A stretch of DNA of 64,000 bases from Primulina eburnea (lineage: Eukaryota > Streptophyta > Magnoliopsida > Lamiales > Gesneriaceae), in NCBI RefSeq assembly GCF_022965805.1, contig NC_133114.1, forward strand, positions 10,994,261-11,058,260. The letters run 5' to 3'. Shown here in pieces: positions 45,292 to 56,325 of the stretch. Below the pieces are notes generated by a model. The model was not told the origin of the DNA and did no database searches. It worked only from the letters and a program-made list of their open reading frames with translations. Positions within the stretch are counted from its first letter, which is position 1. Every line of letters begins with the position of its first letter. The position numbers and the translations under genes were made by a program.

Positions 45292-46211
45292 TAGATGTGC
45301 CCTTTGATTTTAATTCTGACTGTTTACAGGCATACGAGAACTTGAAGGAGCGCTTGGTGACAGCTCCCGTCTTGGTGGCACCAGATTGGGATCTACCCTT
45401 CGAGGTCATGTGCGATGCCAGTGATACTGTGGTTGGTGCTGTCCTCGGCCAAAGACGGAACAAGGTATTCCACACTATATACTATGCAAGTAAGACTCTA
45501 TATGAAGCACAATTAAATTATGCCACCACTGAAAAAGAGTTACTTGCAGTATTGTTTGCACTTGATAAATTTCATTCATACCTTGTTTTGTCTAAAGTTA
45601 TTGTTTACACAGACCACTCAGCATTGAAGTATTTACTTGCTAAAAAGGATGCAAAACCACGCCTACTTAGGTGGATTTTACTGTTGCAAGAATTTGATTT
45701 AGAAATCAAAGATAAAAAAGGTGTTGAAAATGTGGTAGCAGATCACTTGTCTAGATTAGAAATGATCAGTGATGATTGTGTGAATGATGCTATTAATGAT
45801 TGGTTCCCTGATGAGCAACTGTTTGAGGTGAAAAATTGTCCATGGTATGCAAATTTTGCAAATTTTCTTGTTACTGGCTCAACCCCCCCAAATTTAACAT
45901 TTCACCAAAGAAAGAAATTCTTTTCGGACGTGAAATATTATTTTTGGGAGGAACCCTTCTTGTTCAAAATATGTGCAGATTCCATGATAAGAAGGTGTGT
46001 TGCAGAGGAGGAGTTTGGTCAAATCCTAAACCATTGCCATGACCGTGAGGTAGGTGGTCATTTCGGACCAACAAGGACGGCATCCAAGGTACTTGAATGT
46101 GGCTTTTATTGGCCAACCCTCTTTAAAGATGCTCGTTCTTATGTGCTACATTGTGATAAATGCCAGCGGACAGGTAACATCTCTAACCATCATGAAATGC
46201 CATTGATATAA
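45288..46211 (+). pseudogene. RNase H and integrase zinc domain of element B
   Basis: 307 uninterrupted codons. RNase H: '[16 protein letters not shown]', '[17 protein letters not shown]', '[13 protein letters not shown]', 'VADHLSRLE'. The integrase N-terminal HHCC region follows ('[15 protein letters not shown]', 'CDKCQRTG'). The frame breaks at about 46205, just before the integrase core. Confidence 0.9.
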
Positions 46212-47130
46212 CATCATTGAGTGTGAGGTTTTTGATGTATGGGGGATAGACTTCATGGGACCGTTTCCCAGTTCATTCACGAAAAAATATATTTTAGTGG
46301 CGGTTGACTATGTGTCTAAGTGGGTTGAGGCAGAAGCATATGCAACTAATGATGCTCAAGTGGTCCTGAAATTTTTGACGAAAAATATTTTTAACAGGTT
46401 TGGGACACCACGGGCAATCATTTGTGATGGTGGCACTCATTTTTGCAACAAACTCTTTGAAAAACTTTTGAGAAAATACGGTGTCACACACAAGATTTCT
46501 ACCCCTTATCACCCCCAGACAAGTGGTCAAGTTGAGGTGTCTAATCGAGAAATCAAGCGAATTCTGGAAAAAGTGGTGGGTGTCAATAGGAAAGATTGGT
46601 CGGTGAGGTTAGATGATGCTCTTTGGGCATATAGGACTGCGTTCAAAACACCTATAGGCACAACACCGTACAGGTTATTGTTTGGTAAAGCATGTCACTT
46701 ACCTGTAGAGTTAGAGCATCGGGCATATTGGGCAATAAAAGCACTAAACTTTAACTTTACTGATGCAGGTGAACGACGTTTGCTTCAACTAGATCAGTTG
46801 GAGGAATTCCGAAATCTGGCATATGATCTCGCACTATCCTACAAAGAAAGGACATAGAGGGCTCATGACAGACGAATCATCGAAAGGGAATTCCAAGAAG
46901 GTGAAAATGTCCTGCTCTATAACTCCCGGTTGAGACTGTTTCCAGGAAAACTGAAGTCACGATGCTCCGGTCCATTCGTAATTTCAAAAGTATACCCATC
47001 GGGAGCTATAGAATTTAAAGATGGAAAGGATGGGACATTCACGGTCAATGCTCAGCGACTAAAGCATTACATGGGTGGGATAATTGAGCCACAACTTGGA
47101 ATCACCCGGTTCCAAGACAATTCAAACTGA
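46212..47130 (+). pseudogene. Integrase core and C terminus of element B
   Basis: The first Asp is in 'GIDFMGPFP' (about 46246), the second in 'IICDGGTHF', and the Glu in '[14 protein letters not shown]', so the DDE triad is present. A TAG at 46855-46857 interrupts; the same frame continues to 'RLFPGKLKSRCSGPF' and 'QRLKHYMG', the usual Athila integrase tail, ending at 47130. Confidence 0.9.
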
Positions 47131-47294
47131 GACCGGCCGACAGTCTAGCTCTCGACTGTAAATTGAGAACTACCTTTCTTTCCCTTCTCTTGCATTTAAT
47201 TTGATTTTTCTTTCTTGTCAGTAATTTTTTATTTTCTTTTACTGTGTTTTGTTTTTATTTCAAAAAAAAAATTTGGTGAAAAGCCGTGAAGCTT

Positions 47295-47484
47295 CCGCCC
47301 GGGCGGACACTTACATCCGCCCGGGTGCGCCCCTTTTTAATTAAAATGCCGTGAAGCTTCCGCCCGGGCGCCCGGGCGGAATCTAATTTCCGCCCGGGCG
47401 CGCCCCTTTTTCAAAATTTCAAAAAAAAAATCCGAAGACTTTCCGCCCGGGCGGAAACTTATGTTTGCCCGGGCGGATCGCGCA
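47295..47484. repeat. Array of CCGCCCGGGCGG motifs upstream of the accessory ORF (B)
   Basis: The same motif as in the LTR, placed internally between integrase and the accessory ORF, with spacers 'AATTAAAATGCCGTGAAGCTT'-like. It is followed by a leader-like CT-rich stretch. This suggests that the ORF at 47780 has its own promoter with the same upstream module. Confidence 0.9.
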
Positions 47485-47779
47485 GATTAAAAATTTGCGC
47501 GACTTCTTTTTCCTTCCCATTCCTACCCTAGCCGCCCCTACGCGATTTTTCGGACCTTCTCTCTAAATTTTGCTCAAATCTCTTGCCTTATACCAATTTC
47601 AGGTACAAATCGTGGTTCTCCATCATCACCAAGCATCAAGAAGCAATTTTCCGGTCACCTCTACATACTCCGGCCACCGTTGCGTCATTCTGAGCGCCGC
47701 CACCAATTTTGGCGAGCATTCTCTCGGCGACACACCCTCCTACTCCGGACTTATTGTTATTCAGAAATCGTCAACAACG

Positions 47780-48922
47780 ATGGCACCTAAAAAAGCTCGG
47801 GTAAGTCATGGTGCTTCATCATCATCATCTCATAATTCCCAATTATTTGTGAATCCTGCTGCTAGGGAACGATATGAGCATGCAAAAATACATAGAGCTC
47901 CGCTTCACGAACGGGGTTTCCAGTTTGAGCAATATATTGATATTATCAATCAAATTGAGAATAGAAGTTGGGGTAAATTTTGCAGTCGACCGCAAGCCGC
48001 GGTGGTACCCACGGTGAGAGAATTCTATGCCAATGCAGCGGAGAGGAACGATGGTAAGGCATTTGTGCGAGGGAAGCTGGTCGATTTTAGTTCAGCGGAG
48101 CTCAATAGGGTGCTTGAGACACCGGCGGTAGACGACTCAGTTTATGTGGCATGGGCGGCAGAACCGAATTTAGACCTGATGATGCAGCGAATCTGTTATC
48201 CGGGGTCTCCGTGGAAGACACCTGGCTCACACACCTGTTTTGCCGAGAAATATCTGCTTGTCCCAGCTTCGTTGTGGTATGCATTTCTGGCCACACGTTT
48301 GATGCCAGTGGGGCACACGAGCGAATTCCAGAGGGAGCGAGGGTTACTGCTTTATGAATTGATCACTCAGTTGCCACTCAATGTGGGAAGGATAATCCAT
48401 TCGCAGATCCAGCTGAGCATTCATAACCTGAATGTCGCATTGTTCTTCCCCCACATTATCACAGAGCTATGTGCGGGCGCTGGGGTCATTTTTCAGGATG
48501 ACGATGAGTGGTTGCCACCGACTAAGGCCCTCGATGACGCTAGCTGGATCCAGAAAATTGCAGTGCGGCGGAAGGCTTTACCGCAGTTTGGCCCCATCTG
48601 GGACGGCTACACTTTTGATCCCATGCCACAGCAGCCCCCACCACCGGCCCTGCGACCACGACGTCACCTCTTTCAGGACCGGATGGACGAATTTGCTGCC
48701 TTTACAGACCATCAGTTACAGTGGCAAGCTGTGAGTCAGACGTATCAGACGGCTACTGATGCCATGCTTCGCCTATCTCTGAGCCACAGTGGTGTCGACC
48801 CAGCCCTTCTCCCACCACCCATGCCAGCTTTCCCGCCGCCGTTCCATTTTCATTACGCCGATGCACCAGAGCCGGATGCTGGCGTGGTTCCCTCGGAGGA
48901 GCACGATGAGGAGGATCTGTGA
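47780..48922 (+). CDS. Accessory ORF of element B, plant transposon protein domain, intact
   Basis: 380 residues from ATG 47780 (context aacgATGGC; MAPKKARVSHG). The frame is open upstream to 47570, but the earlier ATG lies in a leader-like region. Residues about 15-35 are a Ser-rich linker. The core (about 40-270) has the plant transposon protein (PTP) pattern: 'ERGFQFEQYIDII', 'VVPTVREFYANAAE', 'AFVRGKLVDFSSAELNRVL', 'ERGLLLYELITQLPLNVGRII'. The C terminus is Pro-rich and acidic. It lies in the same sense as pol, where envelope-like ORFs sit in other Athila elements, but no membrane segment or signal peptide is seen. Function unknown. It is the only large uninterrupted gene of element B. 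Confidence 0.8.
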   Translation: MAPKKARVSHGASSSSSHNSQLFVNPAARERYEHAKIHRAPLHERGFQFEQYIDIINQIENRSWGKFCSRPQAAVVPTVREFYANAAERNDGKAFVRGKLVDFSSAELNRVLETPAVDDSVYVAWAAEPNLDLMMQRICYPGSPWKTPGSHTCFAEKYLLVPASLWYAFLATRLMPVGHTSEFQRERGLLLYELITQLPLNVGRIIHSQIQLSIHNLNVALFFPHIITELCAGAGVIFQDDDEWLPPTKALDDASWIQKIAVRRKALPQFGPIWDGYTFDPMPQQPPPPALRPRRHLFQDRMDEFAAFTDHQLQWQAVSQTYQTATDAMLRLSLSHSGVDPALLPPPMPAFPPPFHFHYADAPEPDAGVVPSEEHDEEDL

Positions 48923-49983
48923 GAGGGGAGTCACTTCTATCCCTTTTTTTATTTATTGCATTTCGTTTCGTTCATTTTCTTTATTTCTTTTTCTATTACA
49001 TGCTTAGTGTATATTGTGTCCATTTTGTGTGCCCTATCTATCTCTGTTCTATCGTCTATTGCATTGGGGACAATGCTCGACTTTAGTATTGGGGGGTGGA
49101 TGGGTGTTGTGTAGTCTTTGTCGTGTTTGTGATTTGGTCGTATTGTTCGTTGGCATGTAGTTTTAGTTGTTTTACATATGTTTGTGTGTCAGCCGACAGT
49201 GGTTGTAGTAGTACATTGTTAGCCAAGGATGATTAGGAAGTGATGAGACATGCCCTGTCTGTCGTGTATTCGCACACCTTTAGCACATACTATGGTAAAG
49301 ACATACAGTTTTATTTAAAACATTGAAGTCTCTTTGCACAAATGTTAGAACTAGAATCATGGATGATAAGATGGTGAAAATTTAAAAAGTAAAGTGGGGA
49401 ACGAAGATGTTTGAAGGTGTAAATTGAACTTGACGACATTCTCTTGAATTGAGGTATCTATCAGTAGGAATGAAATCCTATTCCTGGCTAAAGTTGGATA
49501 TGTAAGGTGTTGAGGAGCCGAATAAGGGAATGAAATCCTATTCCCGGCTAAAAATGCAAAACACATGGATTTGAATCTGAAATGAAAATGTCTAATATAG
49601 TCCTTTCATTACTGTATTCTTATTCATAAAAAAAAAGTTGCTGATGGATACTGAGTGCAAAGGAATAAAGGAGAGTGATATTTACGCTAACAGGCTGATT
49701 TAAATATCTGACAATGGTTGAGAATGGATCCCTCTATCATTAGTGAGTCTAGGACTAACAACACACACACACGTTCAGGCTTTATTTGAAACAATGTCTA
49801 GACCAAGGGAAGTGCGAAGAGTTGTGTTCCTACATTGATCGACGAGGGAATATTTTGAGTTTCGCTGAGGCTAGTTGATGACTATAAATTCACTGTCGAG
49901 CTACGTTGTGTCATGTTCTATTTTGTTTTTTTTAGTGTCACATGTTTTGCTCGAGGGCGAGCAAAAGGTTAGCATTGGGGGGT
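48923..49983 (+). other. 3' non-coding region of element B with two polypurine tracts
   Basis: No ORF. The true polypurine tract ATTGGGGGG lies at 49974-49982, next to the LTR. A near copy, ATTGGGGGGTGG, is at 49088-49099, about 890 bases earlier. Two related ~68-base segments with 'GGAATGAAATCCTATTCC' lie near 49468 and 49526. Confidence 0.7.
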
Positions 49984-51323
49984 TGATATAGGTGGATTTT
50001 ACTTGTTTTTCGCATCATGTTTTGTCCCATTGTGTTGCATTTATCGTTTACATTGCATGCATTTAATGTTATTTTGGCATATATTATGTTTTATCGTTAC
50101 TCATGTGTTTAGTTGGCGAAAATGCAGGAGATTCGTGCAAAACTGAAGATCAAAGAGGGGAAAATTCGAGAGACTGCCGCCCGGGCGCACATTTATGTCC
50201 GCCCGGGCGCATCCAAGGCAGTGAGAAAAAGCAAATTTGCGAGAGTTGTCCGCCCGGGAGGAAACTTACATCCGCCCGGGCGCATTCGTATTTTTGGAAA
50301 AAATAATGGATGATATCTTCCCTTAATTCTGAATAGGGAAGAGATGGTAGGGGAGAGGCACGAAAATCAGACATTCTTGACCACTATTCAGAGCCGCCAC
50401 AAGCTTTGGAGAGATTTTCGCTCTTGTATTGAAGATTTGAGGATTTCCGGGCATCGCCCTTCGTGTTTTTCGTCAACTCTAGTATTTCTTATTTAGTTTT
50501 TATCATTTGAACTTAGTTTTGTTTATTTTCGCTATGAATTTTAGTAGCTAAACTTTAAATATTTGTTGGGATTTAAGGGGATACAACCCCAGACTTTGAT
50601 TTAAATTAATTTACATATCGATTTTGATTTGTTCTTGATTATACTATTATTTTATCGTGTTGTTAGAGCGTAGCTAACTTTAACAACGTTTTTATATTGC
50701 GAGTGAGTTCGAGAGAATAACTTGTGATAGGAACAAGTAGTATAATCCGTGGATCTACAATTTACATAGATATATGAAATTAGATACACGCCGATAGTCA
50801 TAGTTCTAAGGGTCGAAAACTATGGGATTTCACATATCGAAATGCGATTCTCTCTTGATAAATAATTAAAGACATTTAATTACTTCATAGAGTAGAATTA
50901 GTTTGGCATAGCTCGAGAGAGTGTGTTCAATTGAATAGGAAATCCTGTCGGAAGCATATGATCATTTTCGATTAAATTAATTAATTAACGAGGGGTAGGT
51001 GAACCGATATTCTCAACAAATCCATTTCTTATTGAATTTTATTCAACCATTTGGGATACTATCTCTGATTATTAATTTAGTTTTGAATCCTTTATCGTCT
51101 GTTTAATTATTTAAGAACAGTAGTGTTAAAACCATCAATTCAATTTTCGTTGCTAAATGTTCAATAACTGAAAATAATAATTGTTAAATACAGTCTTCAG
51201 TGGAACGATACTCGTACTCACAAACATTATACTATTACTTGACATCGTGCACTTGCGATTAATTTTGAGCATACAAAATCATATTTTTATTGAGGATTCC
51301 ATAGTGCAAGTTTTGCTCGATCA
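49984..51323 (+). repeat. 3' LTR of element B (1,340 bp)
   Basis: Starts TGATATAGGTGG. The array (50176-50281) has fewer CCGCCCGGGCGG units than the 5' LTR. Ends GCTCGATCA before the target duplication. Confidence 0.95.
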
Positions 51324-53129
51324 ACTGGCAGCTGTGGTTTTCGCCATGAAAATCTGGAGACACTATTTATATGGCGAAAAGTTTCAAATTTTCACGGACC
51401 ACAAGAGTTTAAGGTATTTGTTTTCCCAGAAAGAACTCAATATGCGGCAGAGACGGTGGTTAGAGCTTGTCAAAGATTATGATGTGACGATTAGTTACCA
51501 CCCTGGGAAAGCGAATGTTGTAGCGGATGCATTGAGCCATAAGTCAAGTTCTTCTTTGAGTTCTATGATCCAGAAGCCGTTGTTGTTAGACTTGCAACGA
51601 GAGGAGATAGCTTTGGTAAGTACCGAGAACCATTGCTCGCTTTTCAGCATTGATAATTCGGGCTACATTGACGGACAAGATCCGTAGAGAGCAGGTCAAT
51701 GATGCACAGTTAACAGAGATGAGAGCCAGAGCAGAGGAGAGAGGTAATTCAGAGGTTGGGATGAATAGAGATGGTTTGATGACATTCAGAGGCCGTATAT
51801 GCATTCCTGCTAGTGATGATATTCGGCGAGACGTGTTGACAGAGGCACATACCGCGCCATACTCGATACATCCAAGTAGTACCAAGATGTATCAGGATCT
51901 TCGAAGACTTTATTGGTGGCCAGGTATGAAGAAGGATATTGCCATGTTTATTTCTTAATGTCTAACTTGTCAGCAGGTGAAAATCGAACACAACAAACCT
52001 GCTGGGACATTACAGTCATTGTCGATTCCTCAATGGAAATGGGAGCACATTTCAATGGATTTCGTGATTGGTCTTCCCAGAACGCAGAAATGTCATAACT
52101 TTATTTGGGTTATCGTTGATCGGTTGACCAAGTCAGCGCATTTTCTCCTAGTCAAGACGATGTATTCCATGAACCAGTATGCCGAAGAGTACATAGCAGA
52201 GATTGTTAGACTTCATGGTGTTCCTGTGTCGATTGTGTCTGATCGTGACCCTAGATTTACTTCAAGAGTTTTGGAAGAGTTTACACAGAGCCTTGGGTAC
52301 ACTGGTTAGCATTTAGTACAAGCATATCATCCCTAGAGTGACGGTCAATCAGAGAGAGTTATCCATATTTTGGAAGATATGCTCAGAGCTTGTACTATCG
52401 ACTATCCTGGTAGCTGAAATTCCAAATTGCCTCTTGATGAGTTCACGTACAATAATAGCTACCAAGCAACGATTGGCATGGCACCGTATTAAGCACTTTA
52501 TGGCAGAAAATGTAGATCTCCCTTGTATTGGGACGAGATTGGCGAGAGAAAGATGTTGGGTCCAGAGTTGGTCCAACAGACAGCTGATGTTGTTGATGTT
52601 ATTCAAGAACGGATGAAGACAACACAATCGAGACAGAAGAGTTATGCTGATGTCAGACGAAGGCCTTTGCAGTTTGAGGTTGGCGATCACAGGGTTCTTG
52701 AAGATTGCACCTCTTAAAGGTGTGATGCGGTTTGGCAAAAATGCAAAGTTGAGTCCAAGATTCATTGGTCCATTTGAGATATTGGACAGAGTCGGTGATC
52801 GAGCTTACAGGTTAGCTTTACCACCAGATCTTGATAGAGTTCATAATGTTTTTCATGTCTCTATGCTCAGGAAGTATATTGCAAATCCTTCCCATGTTCT
52901 TCGCCACGAGACATTGGATTTGACGCCGAATTTCACGTATCAAGATATTCCAGTCCAGATTCTGGATCGCAAAGTTAAGTATTGAGAAACAAAGAGATCG
53001 GTATTGTTAAAGTCCTTTGGAGGAATCAATTGATTGAAGAAGCCACATGGGAACCAGAGGATGAGATGAAAGAAAAGTATCCCGAGGCTTTTTGCATAGT
53101 GACGTCAATTTTGGGGACGAAATTCCTTT
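51324..53129 (+). pseudogene. RNase H remainder, integrase and chromodomain-like tail of element A
   Basis: RNase H resumes ('[17 protein letters not shown]', '[13 protein letters not shown]', 'VVADALSHK'). The integrase zinc region (EAHTAPYSIHPSSTKMYQDL ... CLTCQQ) is at 51840-51975. Integrase core: Asp in 'SMDFVIGLPRT', Asp in 'IVSDRDPRFTS', Glu in 'SDGQSERVI', with stops at 52307 and near 52335. The tail at 52727-52985 has 'LSPRFIGPFEILDRVGDRAYRLALPP' and 'VFHVSMLRKYI'. A chromodomain-like end 'EEATWEPEDEM' (about 53037-53070, another frame) identifies a chromovirus. Confidence 0.9.
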
Positions 53130-53142
53130 AAGGAGGGGAGAT
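53130..53142 (+). other. Polypurine tract of element A
   Basis: AAGGAGGGGAGAT directly before the 3' LTR start. Confidence 0.9.
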
Positions 53143-54851
53143 TGTAATATCCAAGCTTGGTGAATGGTACGGTTTAAGATTAATTGTGTTTACTGACTTC
53201 TTGGTTAAGTTTAAGTATAGTTTTGATGTTAAGAATTGCGATATATGGTTTATAGTATTGTTGATTATAGATGATGTGTAGTTGTTGTAGATTCGTTACT
53301 ATTTAATTAGTTATAATGGTATGTTGAGCCAATTGGTATGAGGTCAATTGGAGTTGTTAGATAAGACATAGATGTGCAACTCTCTTGTTGAGAGTGTTGC
53401 CAAAATATGAGGAGAAGTGACGTTGTGATTCGATTTTTAGATGCAAAGTATTTTGTTGGCTTCAGGGGACACCGCACCCGCGCCAGGGAATTTATCGCAC
53501 CTGCGGTAATAGGACAGTAGGATGCTGCACCCGTGCTGGAAAAGACACTGCACCTGCGGTCCATTGAGCAGAACACCCGCGTCGTCGTTTTCGGATTTTT
53601 GGAAATGGTACAGACTGCATAGCGCACCCGCAGAAAGTAGAGTAGCGCACCCGTGGTGCGTGAACAGTAAAGTTGTGTTTTGGAGTTTAAGTGATATCGT
53701 ACAAGGGTTTGACTAATTTCCCTCATTCTTTCTTCACTCTTCTCGATTCATCGGCTCAGGGGGACACTAGGGTTCTTATTTCTCTCTTTTCTTCACTTTG
53801 ATTCAAGCTTCTTGTTGGGTTTTTGAAGTGAGAACAAGATCATTTTGGGTGCAAGGAGCTAAGGTAATCTTGTGGGTTTAGTTATTCTTGGATTTTGGTG
53901 TTGAGGGAATTATGGAATAATTGATTGTGTTGGTTTTATGGGTTTTATGGTATGGTTGTTGGATTATTGAGTTGTTGATGGTTCAATTCATGGTTTATTG
54001 TTCTAGGAATTGTACCAAGAGATTAGAATCAAGCTTTCCATTGGTAGTAAGTTGAATTTATTCCTTGTGCTCACATGAAATTATATGTATTGTATTTCAA
54101 TGGTTTTACTATGCTATTCCCTTCCATTTGATTCATGTTATGTATGGATACACTTTGTTGTATAATAGAGGCTTTTATATGCCTCAATTGTATAAAAGGG
54201 AATGCAAAAGAGAAGAGTATTCAAAGGTTTGTTTTAATGCCCAAGAGAGAGTTCAAATGTTTTATTGGATTGATAAATAGATAGTTAGAGATTGCATGCA
54301 ATTAGTTGATCAACGACCATATGCTTATATTCCGACAGAGTAATCGATTTATATCGATGGGATATATGTACAGAGACAGAGATACTATTTAGATATCAAT
54401 CCACAAGAGAAAAGAGAAATACCATCTTTATGATTATGTTATACTATGTTATTCCATGTTTCAAGAGTTAGATGGTATTTAATGATTTCAAAGTCATGTT
54501 TTACAGAGTATGATATATGTACATTGCTATGTAAGAGCTCCACTTGCTGAGTTTTATACTCATTTCAGTTATTACATGTGATGCAGATAAGAGTGACGAG
54601 CCGGGACGTTGATTGAGGCCGAAGTCATATGTACAAGAGATGGAAGGAAGATAGTATTTTGTTAGCTTTTTGACATGATCAATACAAAATGATATTTTGT
54701 ATTTTGATGCAACACTTTATTGATCATGTATATACTTTTGATTGTATATATTGAAATTGTATTTATGTCAAGAAAATTTAAATCCTTCTTTCCTTTAAGA
54801 AAATTTTTAAAATTCCGCTGCTATTTTATGAAATCGGTCGAGAGCATTACA
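53143..54851 (+). repeat. 3' LTR of element A (1,709 bp)
   Basis: Co-linear with the 5' LTR, with an extra ~53 bases near 54159-54212 (around TATAATAGAGGCTTTTATAT) and a shorter GCACCCGCGGT array. Confidence 0.95.
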
Positions 54852-54856
54852 AATGA

Positions 54857-54940
54857 GGCATACCTCATATTTATAGGCAAACATTCACAAGAGATCTAGG
54901 ATCGTGGGAATATTTGCTTATTTTAATTTTGAATCATTCA
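54857..54940. other. Flank between elements A and C
   Basis: Contains CATATTTATAGGC (minus-strand TATA-like), so it may belong to the older LTR fragment at 32285-32600. It carries the left target duplication of C, ATTCA, at 54936-54940. Confidence 0.4.
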
Positions 54941-55409
54941 TGTCGACAAGTGATTTGTCAAAGAAAGTGGGCAGACTTTATTTTATAGGGTTGGTGACAA
55001 AAACTTTTATAAAACGTGGGTTAGCATATTTGACGATGAATTTTCAGAGGATGTGTTTTATATGCATCTTCACACTGACGAGGGGAGCTCTATTTAGGCT
55101 CTATAAATAGAGCTCTCTATTTCATTCTGAAATCATCTCTTCTTTGAGTTTCCTCTCGTCTTATAGCATTTGAGTACTTAATTCTATAATATTTTTGAGG
55201 TGTTTTGTTCTCTTGTATTAATAGAGTATGTGTTCTATTTGGAAACAGAGTGAGTGAGTTGTACACCATAAAATATTATAGTGAAATTTTTTTCATCTTG
55301 CCCGTGGTTAACCTAATAATTTTTAGGGGATTTTCACGTAAATCTCGGTGTCAAGTTTGTTCTTTATTTTCATATTTATTATCTAAAATTACCGCACATG
55401 AGACCAACA
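54941..55409 (+). repeat. 5' LTR of element C (469 bp)
   Basis: TATAAATA at 55102-55109 is the core promoter. The 3' LTR has lost this box (CTCTAAATAGAG). Ends ACCAACA two bases before the primer site. Confidence 0.95.
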
Positions 55410-55411
55410 AG

Positions 55412-55423
55412 TGGTATCAGAGC
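55412..55423 (+). other. Primer binding site of element C
   Basis: A perfect TGGTATCAGAGC. Confidence 0.95.
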
Positions 55424-55559
55424 CTTGATTTAAAATTTCTTAAAATTCTGAGTACGCTCTCTGGTTGCAGCCTCGACTGATCTTCCACATCAGAAAAGAT
55501 TTTTTGAGATTTTTTTTATTAAGGCGAGATTATTGTTCAGTCAACTAAATTGTTGTAGA

Positions 55560-56325
55560 CATACTGGCGGGCAGGTACGAGATAGCAAAGTTCAATGGAA
55601 GCAATTTTATGCTGTGGAAAATAAAGATACAAGCAGGTTTGAGAAAGGAGAATTGATTAGGCGGTTATTGGAGAGACCGGTGAAAATTACGGATGAAGGA
55701 AAATGTAATGAGATGAATGATAATAATGTCGCCAATTTACACTTGGCTATAACAGACGAAGTACTGTCAAGTATATCTGAGATAAGAACAAAAAAAGTTA
55801 TATGGGGTACTGGGACAAAGATGTACGAGGTCAAGTCGCCACACTACATGATGTTCCTAAAGAGAAGGCTTTATAATCTTCGGATGGCATAATCCTCATG
55901 GATGACAGACCATATCAAAAAACTAAATACTCTATTTGCCCAACTCAATTCCATGGGGCATAAAATAGGGGAAAATGAACGTGCAGAGCTTTTACTTCAA
56001 AGTTTACCATATTCATATGATCAACTTATCATCAACATAACCAACAATATTCTTATGGCTTTATAAAATTCGAAGATGTATTAACTGCGGTTCTCAGTGA
56101 AGAAATCCGGCGCAAGAATAAGGAAGATAGGTTTGTAACTTCAAAGCAGGTAAAGGCTTGCCGATGATAAGAGGAATATTTATGGACCGTAACTCCAGTG
56201 GGAGCCAAATGAGAGGTAGATCAAAGTCAAGAAGTAAGAAGAAAAATATTTAATGCTTTAAATGTGGCGGTAAAGGGCACTTCAAGAAAGAGTGTGCGAG
56301 TATCGACAAGAGTTCTCAATAAAAT
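55560..56325 (+). pseudogene. Copia gag of element C, broken
   Basis: The start is degraded: the phrase 'YEIAKFNGSNFMLWKIKI' is in one frame (about 55576-55630), then a shift to 'ANLHLAITDEVLSSISEI' and 'MYEVKSPHYMMFLKRRLYNLRM'. Later 'LLLQSLPYSYDQLI' and a knuckle CFKCGGKGHFKKEC (about 56256-56297). At least five stops or shifts. Confidence 0.85.

Larger units (their letters stand above)
40580..51323 (+). mobile_element. Element B: Athila-like Ty3 retrotransposon inserted in element A
   Basis: LTRs start TGACATAGG / TGATATAGG and end GCTCGATCA. The target duplication ACTGG lies at 40575-40579 and 51324-51328, so removal of B restores the RNase H reading of A. The primer site matches tRNA-Asp, as known for Athila. 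LTR copies are very alike outside the GC array (about one change per 100 bases), so B is young. Pol parts are long and nearly intact, with an extra ORF after integrase. Confidence 0.95.
36130..54851 (+). mobile_element. Element A: Tekay/Del-like Ty3 chromovirus, split by element B
   Basis: Two LTRs start TGTAATATCCAAGCTTGG (36130, 53143) and end in CGTTACA/CATTACA. They are flanked by the perfect target duplication AATGA (36125-36129 and 54852-54856). Gag, protease, reverse transcriptase, RNase H, integrase and a chromodomain-like tail are in Ty3 order. A 10.7-kb insertion (element B) sits inside RNase H. The LTRs differ by point changes in the order of 5% by eye plus indels, so A is clearly older than B. 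Confidence 0.95.

Noticed and set aside
51181..51323. N-terminal extension of the RNase H ORF at 51181
   Set aside because: This part is the end of the B LTR reading by chance into the A gene; the true protein resumes after the target duplication at 51324.
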